Shown: positions 7,908 to 17,120 of the stretch, piece by piece
Layout: each line of letters opens with the position of its first letter
How positions within the stretch are numbered: position 1 is the stretch's first letter
NCBI RefSeq assembly: GCF_042434095.1
Contig: NZ_JBHLUE010000026.1
Coordinates: 1 to 64,000 of the forward strand
Length of the DNA stretch: 64,000 nt
DNA from: KBS50 sp042434095
GTDB lineage: Bacteria > Actinomycetota > Actinomycetes > Mycobacteriales > Micromonosporaceae
Direction of reading: 5' to 3'
The notes under the pieces: model-generated
What the model saw: the letters and a program-made list of their open reading frames with translations, nothing else
Database searches by the model: none
What the model was told of the DNA's origin: nothing
Made by a program: the position numbers and the translations under genes

Positions 7908-7975
7908 ACGTCTGGCGTCGATGGCATCGGGTACCTTGTGACAATCGGTGCGTCGACAGGCGGGGAAGGCAAACG

Positions 7976-8593
7976 GTGGGCGATCAGCGGCGCGGCGGTC
8001 CACCTTCGACACCGTTCTGGCAGTCGCTTTCCGGGGTTCTTACCGCCGTCGCCGCTCTGATCACCGCACTGGTCGGTGCCGCGGCCTTTCTGTACCAGGT
8101 CGTTCACGGTGCGGGGACCGGTGGGCATGCGCCGGCCGGTGGGGTGGCCGCCACGCCTTCCGTCAGCCTGACCGCGGGCGCACAGCCGGCCGCCTCGGAG
8201 ACGAAGCCGTCGGCCGCCGCCCAGGGGGAGACCCGTGGGGCCGGCCCTTACGAGTTGCTCTTCAACAACAACGGCGTGGACCTTGATGCGGACCCGCCGA
8301 AAGTCGCTACCGGGCCAGACTCAAGCATCGACATTTATGACGGTGGTGGCTCGATCGAGAGCTTTCCCATCTGGTCCGGCCTGGCCAAGTGGGACAAGCC
8401 CGGGGCGCCGAGCCGGCAGGCGTGCATCTCGCAGCTCAACAGCTTCGCAACCATCGGCTCCAGGTATGCCAAGGGCAGCCGCTACTGCGTACACACTCGG
8501 GGCGACCTGCACGTAGCGTACGTCGAGTTCGTCAAGGCTGACGGCGACGGGTGGAGGATCCGTGTCACCGTCTGGCCGGGCACGGCAGCGTGA
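7976..8593 (+). CDS. Hypothetical protein with one membrane anchor and extracytoplasmic domain
   Basis: 205 residues, GTG start. A short basic N terminus precedes one transmembrane segment (residues about 19-44, LTAVAALITALVGAAAFLYQ). An A/S/T/P-rich linker to about residue 88 follows, then a folded domain of about 115 residues with two cysteines (QACIS and YCVHT) that could form a disulfide outside the membrane. The end (GWRIRVTVWPG) is a typical beta-strand close. No family is recognised. It lies between the tRNA-like cluster and kptA; its 3' end overlaps only unused upstream frame of kptA. Confidence 0.7.
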   Translation: MGDQRRGGPPSTPFWQSLSGVLTAVAALITALVGAAAFLYQVVHGAGTGGHAPAGGVAATPSVSLTAGAQPAASETKPSAAAQGETRGAGPYELLFNNNGVDLDADPPKVATGPDSSIDIYDGGGSIESFPIWSGLAKWDKPGAPSRQACISQLNSFATIGSRYAKGSRYCVHTRGDLHVAYVEFVKADGDGWRIRVTVWPGTAA

Positions 8594-8681
8594 CCCCTGG
8601 GCCAACAGCGAGCGGGGCGCCCGCCGGCCGCAGGGCGACGACCCGTCGGTATTCGGTTGGCTGCGCCGCCGCCACCCGGGA

Positions 8682-9233
8682 ATGATGTTCGGCGTGCGTC
8701 AGCGGGACCTGGTGAGCCTCAGTAAGCGGATGTCGTTGGCGCTGCGGCACGCGCCGGCTCGTTTCGGCCTCGTGCTGGACCGGGCCGGCTGGGTGGCAGT
8801 GCAGGACTTCCTCGCCGCGATGAGGATCAGCCGCGGTGATCTTGACGCCGTCGTGGCCGGCAACGACAAGCAGCGCTTCGCCATCGAGCGCGGACCGGAC
8901 GGGATCGAACGGATCCGCGCCAGCCAAGGTCACTCGGTGCCGGTCGACCTGGATCTGGTGCCGCAGGCCCCACCGCCACACCTGTTCCACGGCACCACCA
9001 CGGCGGCGCTGGATGCGATCAGGGCCACCGGCCTGCACCGTGCTCGCCGGCACCACGTGCACCTGTCCACCGACCCCGACCTCGCCCACCGCGTGGGCGC
9101 GCGCCGCGCCGGTACGGTCGTGGTCCTCACCGTCGACGCGGCCGCGATGGCCCGCGACGGCCACCTGTTCTACCGCAGCGCCAACGGGGTCTGGCTGACC
9201 GAGGCGGTGCCGGCCCGGTACCTGGCCGGTTGA
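8682..9233 (+). CDS. kptA: RNA 2'-phosphotransferase, Tpt1/KptA family
   Basis: 183 residues from ATG 8682 (an in-frame ATG follows directly at 8685). KptA removes a 2'-phosphate from RNA using NAD+. Visible family features: the N-terminal wHTH lobe with SLSKRMSLALRHAP, the segment FAIERGPDGIERIRASQGHS (equivalent to RAxQGHS), VPxxLFHGTTxxALDAIRATGL, HHVHLSTD, and VVLTVDAAAMARDGHLFYRSANGVWLTEAVP near the end. The catalytic Arg-His-Arg-Arg residues appear to be kept. Bacteria lack the splicing pathway that needs this enzyme in yeast, so its job is open. The neighbour upstream is unrelated. Confidence 0.9.
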   Translation: MMFGVRQRDLVSLSKRMSLALRHAPARFGLVLDRAGWVAVQDFLAAMRISRGDLDAVVAGNDKQRFAIERGPDGIERIRASQGHSVPVDLDLVPQAPPPHLFHGTTTAALDAIRATGLHRARRHHVHLSTDPDLAHRVGARRAGTVVVLTVDAAAMARDGHLFYRSANGVWLTEAVPARYLAG

Positions 9234-9238
9234 CCGGC

Positions 9239-9606
9239 GCGAAGCGACGGCGACACACCGGGATCCCGGGTCCTGCCGCTGGCCCTGCGGCAGGTCGTCC
9301 CCAGGTAGCCGTCCCGCACGGCCGACGACGAGGACCGACGGCGGCCCGACGAGGCGATGACCTCGGGCAGCGTACGGTCCTGCGCCACCCACGCGCCGGC
9401 TTCGTCGCCCAGCTTCGCCAACTGCGGCGCCGACAGCGCCCGAGTCTTAGCCAGCCCAGACGATGAGCGACCTCGGCATACAGGGAAGCTGTGGCGTCCC
9501 GGACGGCGTCAGCCGGCAGGATGGCGCGGTGGGCGCCCACGACGCCGGCGGCGGTGAATGCCTCGCGTTCCCGGAGCCGGTCACACTCGGCACGCCACCG
9601 GGACAA
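9239..9606 (-). pseudogene. Frameshifted hypothetical gene
   Basis: The minus strand reads a plausible N terminus (RAECDRLREREAFTAAGV, then VAHRLGW) up to about 9450. The same protein logic continues one frame over as KTRALSAPQLAKLGDEAGAW and VAQDRTLPEV. Adding one G after the LGW codons would join them. The C-terminal part beyond about 9340 has no conserved look. Family unknown. It is convergent with kptA. Confidence 0.4.
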
Positions 9607-9737
9607 AGACGGCCTTCACCCCCACCATGATCGTGGCGAGGCGTGACCGCGTGGCAGCCGGTACGGGGAGGCGCCCGTTGCGGGAGCCACCGCCCTGACC
9701 GTGACCAACGACTGCCACACCTACGGGTAGATCCTGC

Positions 9738-10148
9738 CTAGTGGTGCTCGGGCCACACGGGGCCCTGGGCGGTCCAGACGACCCCCTTGTTGCGGCAGAG
9801 GCAGAAGGGGTGGCCAACCGGGTCGGCGTAGACGCGGAAGCCGTAACCCTCGGGGCCCAGGCAGTCCCGCAGCAGGGTCGCGCCGAGGCCCACGACGCGG
9901 CGCTGTTCGGCCTCGATGTCGTCAACCTCGAAGTCGAGGTGGAACTGCTTGGGATGCTCGCTGTCGGGCCACTGCGGGGCGCGGTAGTCCGTCACCCGGA
10001 TGAAGGCCAGTTCGAGCTCACCGAGCCGGAGACCGGCCCAGTTCTCGTTGCTGTCCTCCTTGACCGGGAGCCCGGTCACCTCGGAGTAGAAGGTCGCCAG
10101 CTTCATCGTGTCCGGGCAGTCGATGATGAAGTCGGTCAGTCGCAGCAT
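9738..10148 (-). CDS. VOC/glyoxalase-like protein
   Basis: 136 residues from ATG 10148 (a start at 10172 adds only eight residues). Two beta-alpha-beta-beta-beta modules can be seen: LTDFIIDCPDTMKLATFYSEVTGL at the start and the FHLDFEVDDIEAEQRRVVGLG, YGFRVYADPVGHPFCLC at the end. This is the single-domain form common in actinomycetes, often annotated as glyoxalase or bleomycin-resistance-like. Metal ligands are only partly evident, so the substrate is not predicted. It is a single gene convergent with the broken gene to the left. Confidence 0.88.
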   Translation of the reverse strand: MLRLTDFIIDCPDTMKLATFYSEVTGLPVKEDSNENWAGLRLGELELAFIRVTDYRAPQWPDSEHPKQFHLDFEVDDIEAEQRRVVGLGATLLRDCLGPEGYGFRVYADPVGHPFCLCRNKGVVWTAQGPVWPEHH

Positions 10149-10345
10149 CCCGCGATCCTGCCACAAGATCAAGTCGGTCGGACCTTCAGGCGGATCAACG
10201 AGATCCTGATGTTTTTGGGCTTCGGTGACCGTTTCGCGGCGGTCTTCTGGGATCGCGAGGCCCCAGTTTGCCGGGGAGCGATGAATCCTATGGCTGGCGG
10301 CCGTATTAGAGGCGACTCATCGGTTACCTCGGAAGGCTTCCGCTC

Positions 10346-10945
10346 ATGTCATCGACCCAGCCAGACCTCACGTCGCACGTCCGCGCCGAGCGGGAGCGAC
10401 TGGCCGGCCTCCTGGCCGGCCTTCAGGACCACGAGTGGGACACGGCCTCCCTGTGCCGGGGATGGCGGGTACGTGAGGTCGTCGCGCACATCACCATGCC
10501 GTTCCGGACGAGCCTGCCCAGCCTGGTGCTGGGGCTGGTCGCGGCCGGCTTCTCCTTCAACCGGTACGCCGACCGAGCCGCCCGCAGGGACGCCGCCCGG
10601 ATGTCCGGGCCGGAACTCGTGGCCATCCTGCGGGCCAATGTCACCCACCCATGGCGGCCGCCGGGCGGTGGCCCCGCCGGCGCGCTGAGCCACGACACCA
10701 TTCACGGCCTGGACATCACCGAACCGTTGGGTCTGCCGGCGCCGCCCGTCGAGCGGGTCGCCCTGGTCCTGAACAACGCCAACCCGCGCGGCCTGTCCTA
10801 CTTCGGCGTCGATCTGACGGGCATCCAGCTACGGGGCACCGACGCCGACGTACGGATCGGGGACGGCCAACCGGTGGAGATGCCGGTCAAGGACATCCTG
10901 CTGACCATCACCGGTCGACGCCCGCTGCCTGTCCGATCGCGGTGA
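10346..10945 (+). CDS. Maleylpyruvate isomerase-family, mycothiol-dependent-type protein
   Basis: 199 residues, ATG start. It has the DinB-like four-helix mycothiol-dependent fold: RAERERLAGLLAGLQDHEWDTASLCRGWRVREVVAHI (W-x3-SLCxGW-x-V-x-D/E-V-x-AH-hydrophobic), a second helix around AAMSGPELVAIL-like residues, and HDTIHGLDITEPLG, which supplies the H-x-x-D metal-binding pair. Family members transfer or detoxify using mycothiol, the actinobacterial thiol, which fits the host type. The gene stands alone between unrelated genes. Confidence 0.88.
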   Translation: MSSTQPDLTSHVRAERERLAGLLAGLQDHEWDTASLCRGWRVREVVAHITMPFRTSLPSLVLGLVAAGFSFNRYADRAARRDAARMSGPELVAILRANVTHPWRPPGGGPAGALSHDTIHGLDITEPLGLPAPPVERVALVLNNANPRGLSYFGVDLTGIQLRGTDADVRIGDGQPVEMPVKDILLTITGRRPLPVRSR

Positions 10946-11129
10946 GCGGCTCAACCCCCGCGCGGCAGGAGCCGGTAGAAGTTCGCCTCGCCGGTGAGGC
11001 GGCCTGGGTGACGTCGAGGCGTGGACGTCGGCTTCGCCGGGGAACCGACCCGAGGTTCCGGCCCGTGAATCCGGGTACGTGGCGGATCCGCGAGGGCGGG
11101 TGGGCAGGGTGTCCTGAGACCATTGCGGG

Positions 11130-11645
11130 ATGCGGAATGTGATCCTTGTCAATGGCCTGCCGGGCTCGGGAAAGTCCACGCTGGCGGCCCGGTTGGCGCC
11201 GGTGCTGGGCATGCCGCTGATCTGCAAGGACGTGATCAAGGAGGTTGTCGCGGAGGTCGTGCCCGCGGCTGCGGGCCGGGCCTTGGGAACGGCGGCGGGC
11301 GAGATGATGTGGACCCTGGCGGCGGCCATGTCTGGTGGAGTGATGCTGGAGTCTTGGTGGTTCAAATCCCGAGATCTGCCGTTCGTCGTCGCCGGACTGC
11401 GGCGATGCGGTCCGGCGTCCGTTGTCGAGGTGTGGTGCGACGTGCCGGCCCACGTCGCAAAGGAGCGGTTCGCGGCCCGGCAGCGACATCGGATCCACGA
11501 TGACCGGCGGCAACTCGCCGACGCCTGGGCCCAGTGGGAGAGGGAGGCCGAGCCCTTGGGCGTCGCTCCGGTGGTGTGTGTCGACACGCGGGGTGTGGTT
11601 GACCTGGTCGGTGTGGCAGAGCGGATCGCGAACGCCAGGATGTAG
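11130..11645 (+). CDS. P-loop kinase-like AAA protein
   Basis: 171 residues, ATG start. Walker A is at residues 9-17 (GLPGSGKST), directly after a first beta strand, as in small nucleoside and antibiotic kinases. A KDVIKEVV segment follows where zeta-toxin/chloramphenicol-phosphotransferase-like enzymes bind substrate. A lid region with R-F-A-A-R-Q-R-H-R appears near residue 115. It probably phosphorylates a small molecule in the cytoplasm, but the substrate cannot be named. Two weak hairpins (11652-11672 and 11672-11695) follow the stop and may terminate it. Confidence 0.8.
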   Translation: MRNVILVNGLPGSGKSTLAARLAPVLGMPLICKDVIKEVVAEVVPAAAGRALGTAAGEMMWTLAAAMSGGVMLESWWFKSRDLPFVVAGLRRCGPASVVEVWCDVPAHVAKERFAARQRHRIHDDRRQLADAWAQWEREAEPLGVAPVVCVDTRGVVDLVGVAERIANARM

Positions 11646-11695
11646 GAATTCGCCGAGACGCGACGGCTCGGCTGGGTGACCGATACTCAACCCAG

Positions 11696-12099
11696 CGGTT
11701 CAGGGCTCTTCGGCAGCGATCCGCGCTTGCTGTCGGCGTGCGGGCTCCGGCGCAGAGCCAGGTAGGCCAATGTGCAAAGGCCCGCACGGGCGCCGTCGGG
11801 GGAGGGTGCCGCGTCGGGTCGTCCGCGCGACGCGGGTCCGTCGCCCGCGACAAGCATCCGGTGGATGTGGCTGCCGCCCGGCCGCGGCAGATGAGATCAA
11901 TCGCCCTGACCGAAGATCGAGCCTGTTGATCGACGCCGCGGAACGAGCAATGAGATGTGTACCGTTCTCGGCTAGATCCGGACGCTTCGAGCGCGGAGCC
12001 GCGCCGTATGCCGACGCTTGCTGGACCAGGCCCAGCTGCACGTGCAGCGGTGCCGCCGGCGTTCCCCCAGTCCCCGTGACATCCGGTCCGACGCCGGTG
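11696..12099. other. Stretch without a recognisable gene
   Basis: About 400 bases between a kinase-like gene and an NTF2-like gene. All frames were read; none gives a convincing start, ribosome site or family pattern. Nothing else is seen. Confidence 0.6.
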
Positions 12100-12501
12100 T
12101 CATGAGTCGCCCAGAGAGCTGAACTGGATGCCAGCCAGCCGCCAGCCCTCGGGCAGCTCGACCCAGGTCTGGCTGACCCGGACGGCCAACGACATCTCCT
12201 GACCGCGCCAGGTCGAGTGGCTGCGCTGCACGCACCGGACGATCGCCGTGTGGCCATAGAAGGCAACCTCTACGTCGCTGCTCTGCAGGTTCGTGTAGGA
12301 GAACTCGGCGAACTTGCCGATCCACGCGACCTTGTCCAGCACATAGCCCTGTTCCCCGATCGACCGGAAGTCTTCGGCCAACAAGCTGGTCAATGAGTCG
12401 GTGTCGCCACCGGACTCGGCTTCGTCGAAAGCGCGCTGGAGCCGATGGACGTCGCTGATCACGATCGCATCATGCCCGAAGGAGTGCCCGGCCGGTACCA
12501 C
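12100..12501 (-). CDS. NTF2-like (DUF4440/SnoaL-type) protein
   Basis: 133 residues if the first start is used; a start a few codons later (before ISDVHRLQRAFDEAE) is equally likely. The fold is read from the N-terminal helix DVHRLQRAFDEAESGGDTDSL, then LLAEDFRSIGEQG, then strands ending TWVELPEGWRLAGIQFS. This cone-shaped family includes ketosteroid isomerase-like enzymes and many small binding proteins. No catalytic pair is obvious. It is divergent from the AfsR-type gene. Confidence 0.85.
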   Translation of the reverse strand: MVPAGHSFGHDAIVISDVHRLQRAFDEAESGGDTDSLTSLLAEDFRSIGEQGYVLDKVAWIGKFAEFSYTNLQSSDVEVAFYGHTAIVRCVQRSHSTWRGQEMSLAVRVSQTWVELPEGWRLAGIQFSSLGDS

Positions 12502-12557
12502 GAACGGACAAAGGGCCTTGAACGGGCAGTGGGGGGCGCGCTGACGTGAGGAGCTCG

Positions 12558-12590
12558 AGCTGGCGGCCCCCGAAGCGTAGGGGGCCAGCT
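12558..12590. terminator. Strong hairpin in the leader before the AfsR-type gene
   Basis: AGCTGG (12558-12563) pairs with CCAGCT (12585-12590), and the inner CCCCC pairs with GGGGG around an 8-base loop. It lies in a 427-base gene-free stretch (12502-12928) between divergent genes, so it could be a leader structure or an old terminator. Nothing else is seen there. Confidence 0.4.
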
Positions 12591-12928
12591 GCGTGGATCG
12601 CTACGGCTGGATCCATGGCGATGTACGGCTCGGTCCGCCGCTGGCTGCAGGCCGACTTCGAGACGGGCGAGCGCGGAAGAGGCTCAGCAGGTCCGGATCG
12701 GCGCCGGGATCGCGGATAAGCGCACAGCCGCCGCGGGGTCAGTTGGGCATTCCACGGAATATCACCGCCCTGATCGACCCTGCGGGAGTCAATCTGACCG
12801 CGGCCGGCCGTGGACTGCTGCGTCTTCCGAGACGGTGTTCCGGCTCGATGTACCATCTGGTACAGGTAGGGCTTCGCGGGACCCGTCGCCGTCACGGGGC
12901 GACCGGCGGGATCCGCACGGGGGATGAC

Positions 12929-15900
12929 ATGACGCAATGGACATCGACCGAGGCGGCGCTGGCCAGCACGGATCAGCCGAGCACATCTGCCCACGTGGAC
13001 CGGCCGGCCGTCACTGTGCGGCTGCTGGGTCCCGTGGAGGTGCGGGCTGATGGTGGCGCGGTTGCGCTCGGCCCGGCCAAACAGAAGGCACTGCTCGCCG
13101 CCCTCGCCATCGACGTGGGCCACCCGGTGCCGGTTCGGACGGTCATGGAACGGCTCTGGGACGATCCGCCCGCCGGCGCCCGCTCCTCCCTCTACTCGTA
13201 CGTTGCCCGGCTGCGCCAGGTGCTGCGGGGCATCACGGGCCGTGGAGCGCCGTTGGACATCGCCACCGGATCCGGCGGCTATATGCTCCGGGCATCGCCG
13301 CAGGCCGTGGATCTGGCCCGATACACCGCATCCATCGCCCGCGCGCGCCAAACGACCCATCCGGCAGAGCGCGCCGAACTGTTCAGCCAGGCCATCGAGG
13401 TCTGGGGCGGCGAGCCCCTGGCCGACGTGGCGGGCGCCTGGGCGGCCAACCTCAGGGCGGCGCTCACCGAGCAGCAGGTCGGGGTGATGACCGACTGGGC
13501 GGAGTCCGAACTCGCCTGCGGGCGTCCAGACTCGGTGGTGAACCGCCTGCCGATCTTCCTGGAGCGGCACCCGCTGGTCGAACCCCTGCTCGCGGCGTTT
13601 CTCCAAGCCCTGGCCATGCAGGGGCGCTCAGCGGAGGCGTTGGATCGGTACGCCCGATACCGCGAGCGGTTGATCGAAGAACTGGGCGCCGACCCCGGGC
13701 CGCGGCTGGCCCAGATCCACGCTGCGATCCTGCGTAACGAAGTGCCGACCCGGCAATGGCCAGGCGAGCGTCCACCGGCCACCGCCGAGGCGACGACCAG
13801 ACCCGACCCACCTCGCCAACTGCCTCTTGACATCGCGGCTCTTATCGGACGCGAAAGAGAGGTGGCGGCCGTGTCGGCCGCCCTCGATCCGTCCACCGAG
13901 GAAGCCGGTCGCGCCTGCTGCATCTCGGGAACCGCCGGCGTGGGCAAGACCGCCCTCGCGGTGCACTGCGCGCACCGGATGAGCCAGCAATTCCCGGACG
14001 GTCAGCTCTACCTCGACCTGCGGGGTTTCGGACCGGACCGGCCGCTCGACGCGGCGGAGGCACTGGAGATCCTTTTGCGCGCCGTCGGCGTCCCATCGGC
14101 GCCCTACACCCTGGCGGAACGCATCAACGCGTACCGCAGCGCGATGGCCGACCGGCGGGTCCTCGTCCTGCTGGACAACGCGGCCGCCAGCGAGCAGGTG
14201 CGGCCGCTGCTCGCCGCCGGACCGGGCTGCGCCACCCTGATCACCAGCCGGGACAAGCTCGCCGCTCTGGTGGCCCGCGACAGTGCGACTCGGGTAGACC
14301 TCGCGCCGTTGCCCGCCGAAGCCGCAGTACGTCTGCTGGAACGCCTGCTCGGCCAGCGGGCGTCGGTGGACCGGCACACGCTGCTGGCATTGGCCCAGCG
14401 GTGCTCCTTCCTGCCGCTGGCGCTGCGGGTGGCCACCGAGGCCGTGCGATCCCGGCCGCGTACCCCGCTGGCTGCCCTGATGGCCGAGGCTGACGGCGGT
14501 CCCGGCTGGCTGGACCTCCTGGACACCGGTGACGACGACTCGACGGCCGTCCGGGGGGTCCTGTCCTGGTCGTATCGCTCGTTGGCCGAAGATGCGGCAC
14601 GCGCTTTCCGGCTGCTCGGCAGCCACCCCGGACAGCAATTCGGGGAAGCCGCGGCCATGGCGCTGCTCGGCGAGGACATCCGCACCACCCGACGGCTCCT
14701 GCGTGACCTACTCCGGGCGAACCTGATCATGGAAGTGGGGCAGAGCCGGTTCGTCATGCACGACCTCCTGCGCCAGTACGCGCGTGAGTTCCCGCAGGAC
14801 CGTCCCGCCATCATCCGGATGCTGGACCACTACCTCATCACCGCCTCCGCGGCGATGCGCACGATCCGTCCCATGGATCTGCATGATCTCGCGGCGCCGC
14901 CCAGCGACGCTCCCGCTCCATTCACCCGGGCAGAGGAAGCGATGAGGTGGCTCCGCATGGAGCGGGCAAACCTGCTCGCAGCCATCGAGCGTGCGGCAGC
15001 GTCCGGACATCCGCACCATGTCGTACGGCTGGCCAGCACCATCCGCCGCTTTCTCGAACTCCGCGGCTCCTACACCGACATGGCGCGGGTGCACCACCTG
15101 GCGTTGGACGCGGCGCGTGAGCTCGGCGACGTCCGCGCAGAGGCCCTGACGCTTCGCAACATCGGCGTGATGTACGGACGGGTCAACGAGACCGAGTTGG
15201 CGCTGCAGCACTTCACCCGGTCGCTGGAGCTGTTCCGAGCCGTCGGCGACCGCGTCGGCGAGGCCAGCGTGCTGGGCAACCTCGGCATCCTGTTCATGAA
15301 CATGAGCCGAGTGGCCGCGGCGGAGAGCCATCTACGGCAGGCCATCGCCCTCTGCCTGGAGATCGACGTGCCGTTGCTGCTGGGCACCAGCCTCACGGCG
15401 CTCGGCGCGCTGTACGCGGGCCTCGGCCGGTACGACGAGGCGATTGAGCACCACGCTCGGGCCATCGCAGGCCTGCTGCACATCGGTAACTGGCAGGCTG
15501 CCGCCGCCGCCCAGGACGGACTGGGCGCCACATACCGGCGGCTCGGCCGGTATGACGAGGCATGGCACTGCTTCGACCAGGCGTTGCGGGCAGCGCGCGC
15601 CAGCGGACACCGGTACGGGGAGTGCGCCGTCCTGATCAACCTAGGTGAGCTGTACCGGCTGACGGGGTGCGACGAGCGCGCGGTCTGGTGCTTCCGTCAG
15701 GCGACGCAAATCGCGCGAAGCATAGACGACCGCCGCTGCGAAGCCGGCGCACTGAACGGGTTGGCCCGCGTCCTGTTGGCCGACGGGCGGATGGGCGAGG
15801 CGACGGTTCTCCTGCGTCGCGCGTTGTTGGCGGCGCGTTCGGCCGAAGACTCGACCCAGCAGGTGCGCGCACTCACCGGGCTCGGCCTGTCTCACCGGGA

Positions 15901-16033
15901 CGAGCGACAGGTCGCTCACCGATTCCTAGATCAGGCATGGAGCGCGTGCACCCCGCTGGAGACCACCGAGGCCCAAGAGATCCGAGCCATCCGGATCGAA
16001 ATAGACGATTTCCTGTCCGTGACCGGCGCCTAA
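12929..16033 (+). CDS. AfsR/SARP-family transcriptional regulator with NB-ARC and TPR domains
   Basis: 1,034 residues from ATG 12929, chosen because a GGGGGA ribosome site precedes it and the SARP domain starts about 25 residues later; the open frame upstream lacks domain features. Order: OmpR-type winged helix (residues about 25-110, with RTVMERLWDDPPAGARSSLYSYV), bacterial transcriptional activation domain (about 118-270, ending YRERLIEELGADPGP), NB-ARC ATPase (Walker A GTAGVGKTAL near 331; RVLVLLDNAA as Walker B), then about seven TPRs (about 720-1000). AfsR-like proteins switch on secondary metabolism or development in response to phosphorylation or ligand. No biosynthetic cluster is adjacent, so the target is unknown. 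Confidence 0.93.
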   Translation: MTQWTSTEAALASTDQPSTSAHVDRPAVTVRLLGPVEVRADGGAVALGPAKQKALLAALAIDVGHPVPVRTVMERLWDDPPAGARSSLYSYVARLRQVLRGITGRGAPLDIATGSGGYMLRASPQAVDLARYTASIARARQTTHPAERAELFSQAIEVWGGEPLADVAGAWAANLRAALTEQQVGVMTDWAESELACGRPDSVVNRLPIFLERHPLVEPLLAAFLQALAMQGRSAEALDRYARYRERLIEELGADPGPRLAQIHAAILRNEVPTRQWPGERPPATAEATTRPDPPRQLPLDIAALIGREREVAAVSAALDPSTEEAGRACCISGTAGVGKTALAVHCAHRMSQQFPDGQLYLDLRGFGPDRPLDAAEALEILLRAVGVPSAPYTLAERINAYRSAMADRRVLVLLDNAAASEQVRPLLAAGPGCATLITSRDKLAALVARDSATRVDLAPLPAEAAVRLLERLLGQRASVDRHTLLALAQRCSFLPLALRVATEAVRSRPRTPLAALMAEADGGPGWLDLLDTGDDDSTAVRGVLSWSYRSLAEDAARAFRLLGSHPGQQFGEAAAMALLGEDIRTTRRLLRDLLRANLIMEVGQSRFVMHDLLRQYAREFPQDRPAIIRMLDHYLITASAAMRTIRPMDLHDLAAPPSDAPAPFTRAEEAMRWLRMERANLLAAIERAAASGHPHHVVRLASTIRRFLELRGSYTDMARVHHLALDAARELGDVRAEALTLRNIGVMYGRVNETELALQHFTRSLELFRAVGDRVGEASVLGNLGILFMNMSRVAAAESHLRQAIALCLEIDVPLLLGTSLTALGALYAGLGRYDEAIEHHARAIAGLLHIGNWQAAAAAQDGLGATYRRLGRYDEAWHCFDQALRAARASGHRYGECAVLINLGELYRLTGCDERAVWCFRQATQIARSIDDRRCEAGALNGLARVLLADGRMGEATVLLRRALLAARSAEDSTQQVRALTGLGLSHRDERQVAHRFLDQAWSACTPLETTEAQEIRAIRIEIDDFLSVTGA

Positions 16034-16367
16034 CGTTCCTCTGCGACGGGTGGCGGGCGTCCCGGTTGTCCGCCGCCTGCCGTTCGCGCCAGGTCAGCCC
16101 GAAGGAGAACGCCGAGCGCGCTCAGGGATACCCGTCGCCGTCGGCCCACATGGGGCTCGTCCGCCGCGACCCTGATGCTCTTCATGGAGAACGACCTTGA
16201 CGGCCGTCGGCTCGGGGTGGAAGCTGCCCGCGGGAGGCGGCGACGCGGTCGTGCCGTTGGTCCATTCGATCGCGCCCGGCGCGCACCTCACCGCCATCGA
16301 CGGGAGATTGTGCGGCGGCCCTGGGATCCGCTTTGGTACCGGGCAGCCGGCTCGGGAGGGATTGATC

Positions 16368-16949
16368 ATGACCGACGCGGCGGAGGAGCCGGCGCAGACC
16401 GAACGGTCGACACCGGCTGCGGCACCCGGTTCGGAACCGCCACCGCCATCGGTCCTGGCAGCGGCTTCCGGAGACGGCGGACCGGTGTTCGCGCCCGTGC
16501 GGTCGGCGCTCGCCCTGATCGGAGCCGGCCTGCTGGTCCTGCTGGTGGCGATGCCCTTCGCCACCGTACGGGTCGACGATGTGTTCGGCTTGCAGCGCAG
16601 CTACCGGCCTGTGTTGTTCAACGAGGACGACCTGTACGTGGCCGTGCTGGCCGCGGTGGTGGTCGCGCTGGTCGTGGTCGCCCTCGTCCTGCGGCGGCCG
16701 ATGCTGCTGGCCTGGGTGCTGCTGCCCGCCGGCGCTTATCTGGTCGTCTTCCTGCTGATCGCCTCCGACATCCAGTTCGGGACGCGCTTACTCACCAACG
16801 AACTCGGTGCTCGTCTCAACGAGCACCGGTCGCTGGCTCTTGGGGGCGTGCTCGAATTGATCGGCCTGGTGCTGGTCAACGCCGGCGCCCTGGTCCCGCT
16901 GGTCCGGCGGGTCCGGGCGTCCACGACCGACCCGCCGGACGACGAATGA
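16368..16949 (+). CDS. Small multi-pass membrane protein
   Basis: 193 residues from ATG 16368, selected because GGGAGGG lies 7 bases upstream. A 45-residue acidic, proline-rich cytoplasmic tail precedes four hydrophobic segments: ALALIGAGLLVLLVAMPF, VAVLAAVVVALVVVALV, MLLAWVLLPAGAYLVVFLL, and LGGVLELIGLVLVNAGALV. No transport or enzyme motif is visible. The region 16034-16367 before it has no gene. Function unknown. Confidence 0.75.
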   Translation: MTDAAEEPAQTERSTPAAAPGSEPPPPSVLAAASGDGGPVFAPVRSALALIGAGLLVLLVAMPFATVRVDDVFGLQRSYRPVLFNEDDLYVAVLAAVVVALVVVALVLRRPMLLAWVLLPAGAYLVVFLLIASDIQFGTRLLTNELGARLNEHRSLALGGVLELIGLVLVNAGALVPLVRRVRASTTDPPDDE

Positions 16950-17120
16950 CAGCAGAACACGACGGCATGGCATCGCGGCGCCGGCCGCACTGAACCGGCT
17001 CTGTTGGGCTGGAAGCCGGCGGCTGCGTTGAGGTGGGCGTGGCTTTCGGCGGTGGCTGCCCGGCAGTTGGCGTCCTTGATCGGGTCTGGAACACTTCTGT
17101 CCGTGCCGACCGCCGAACCG

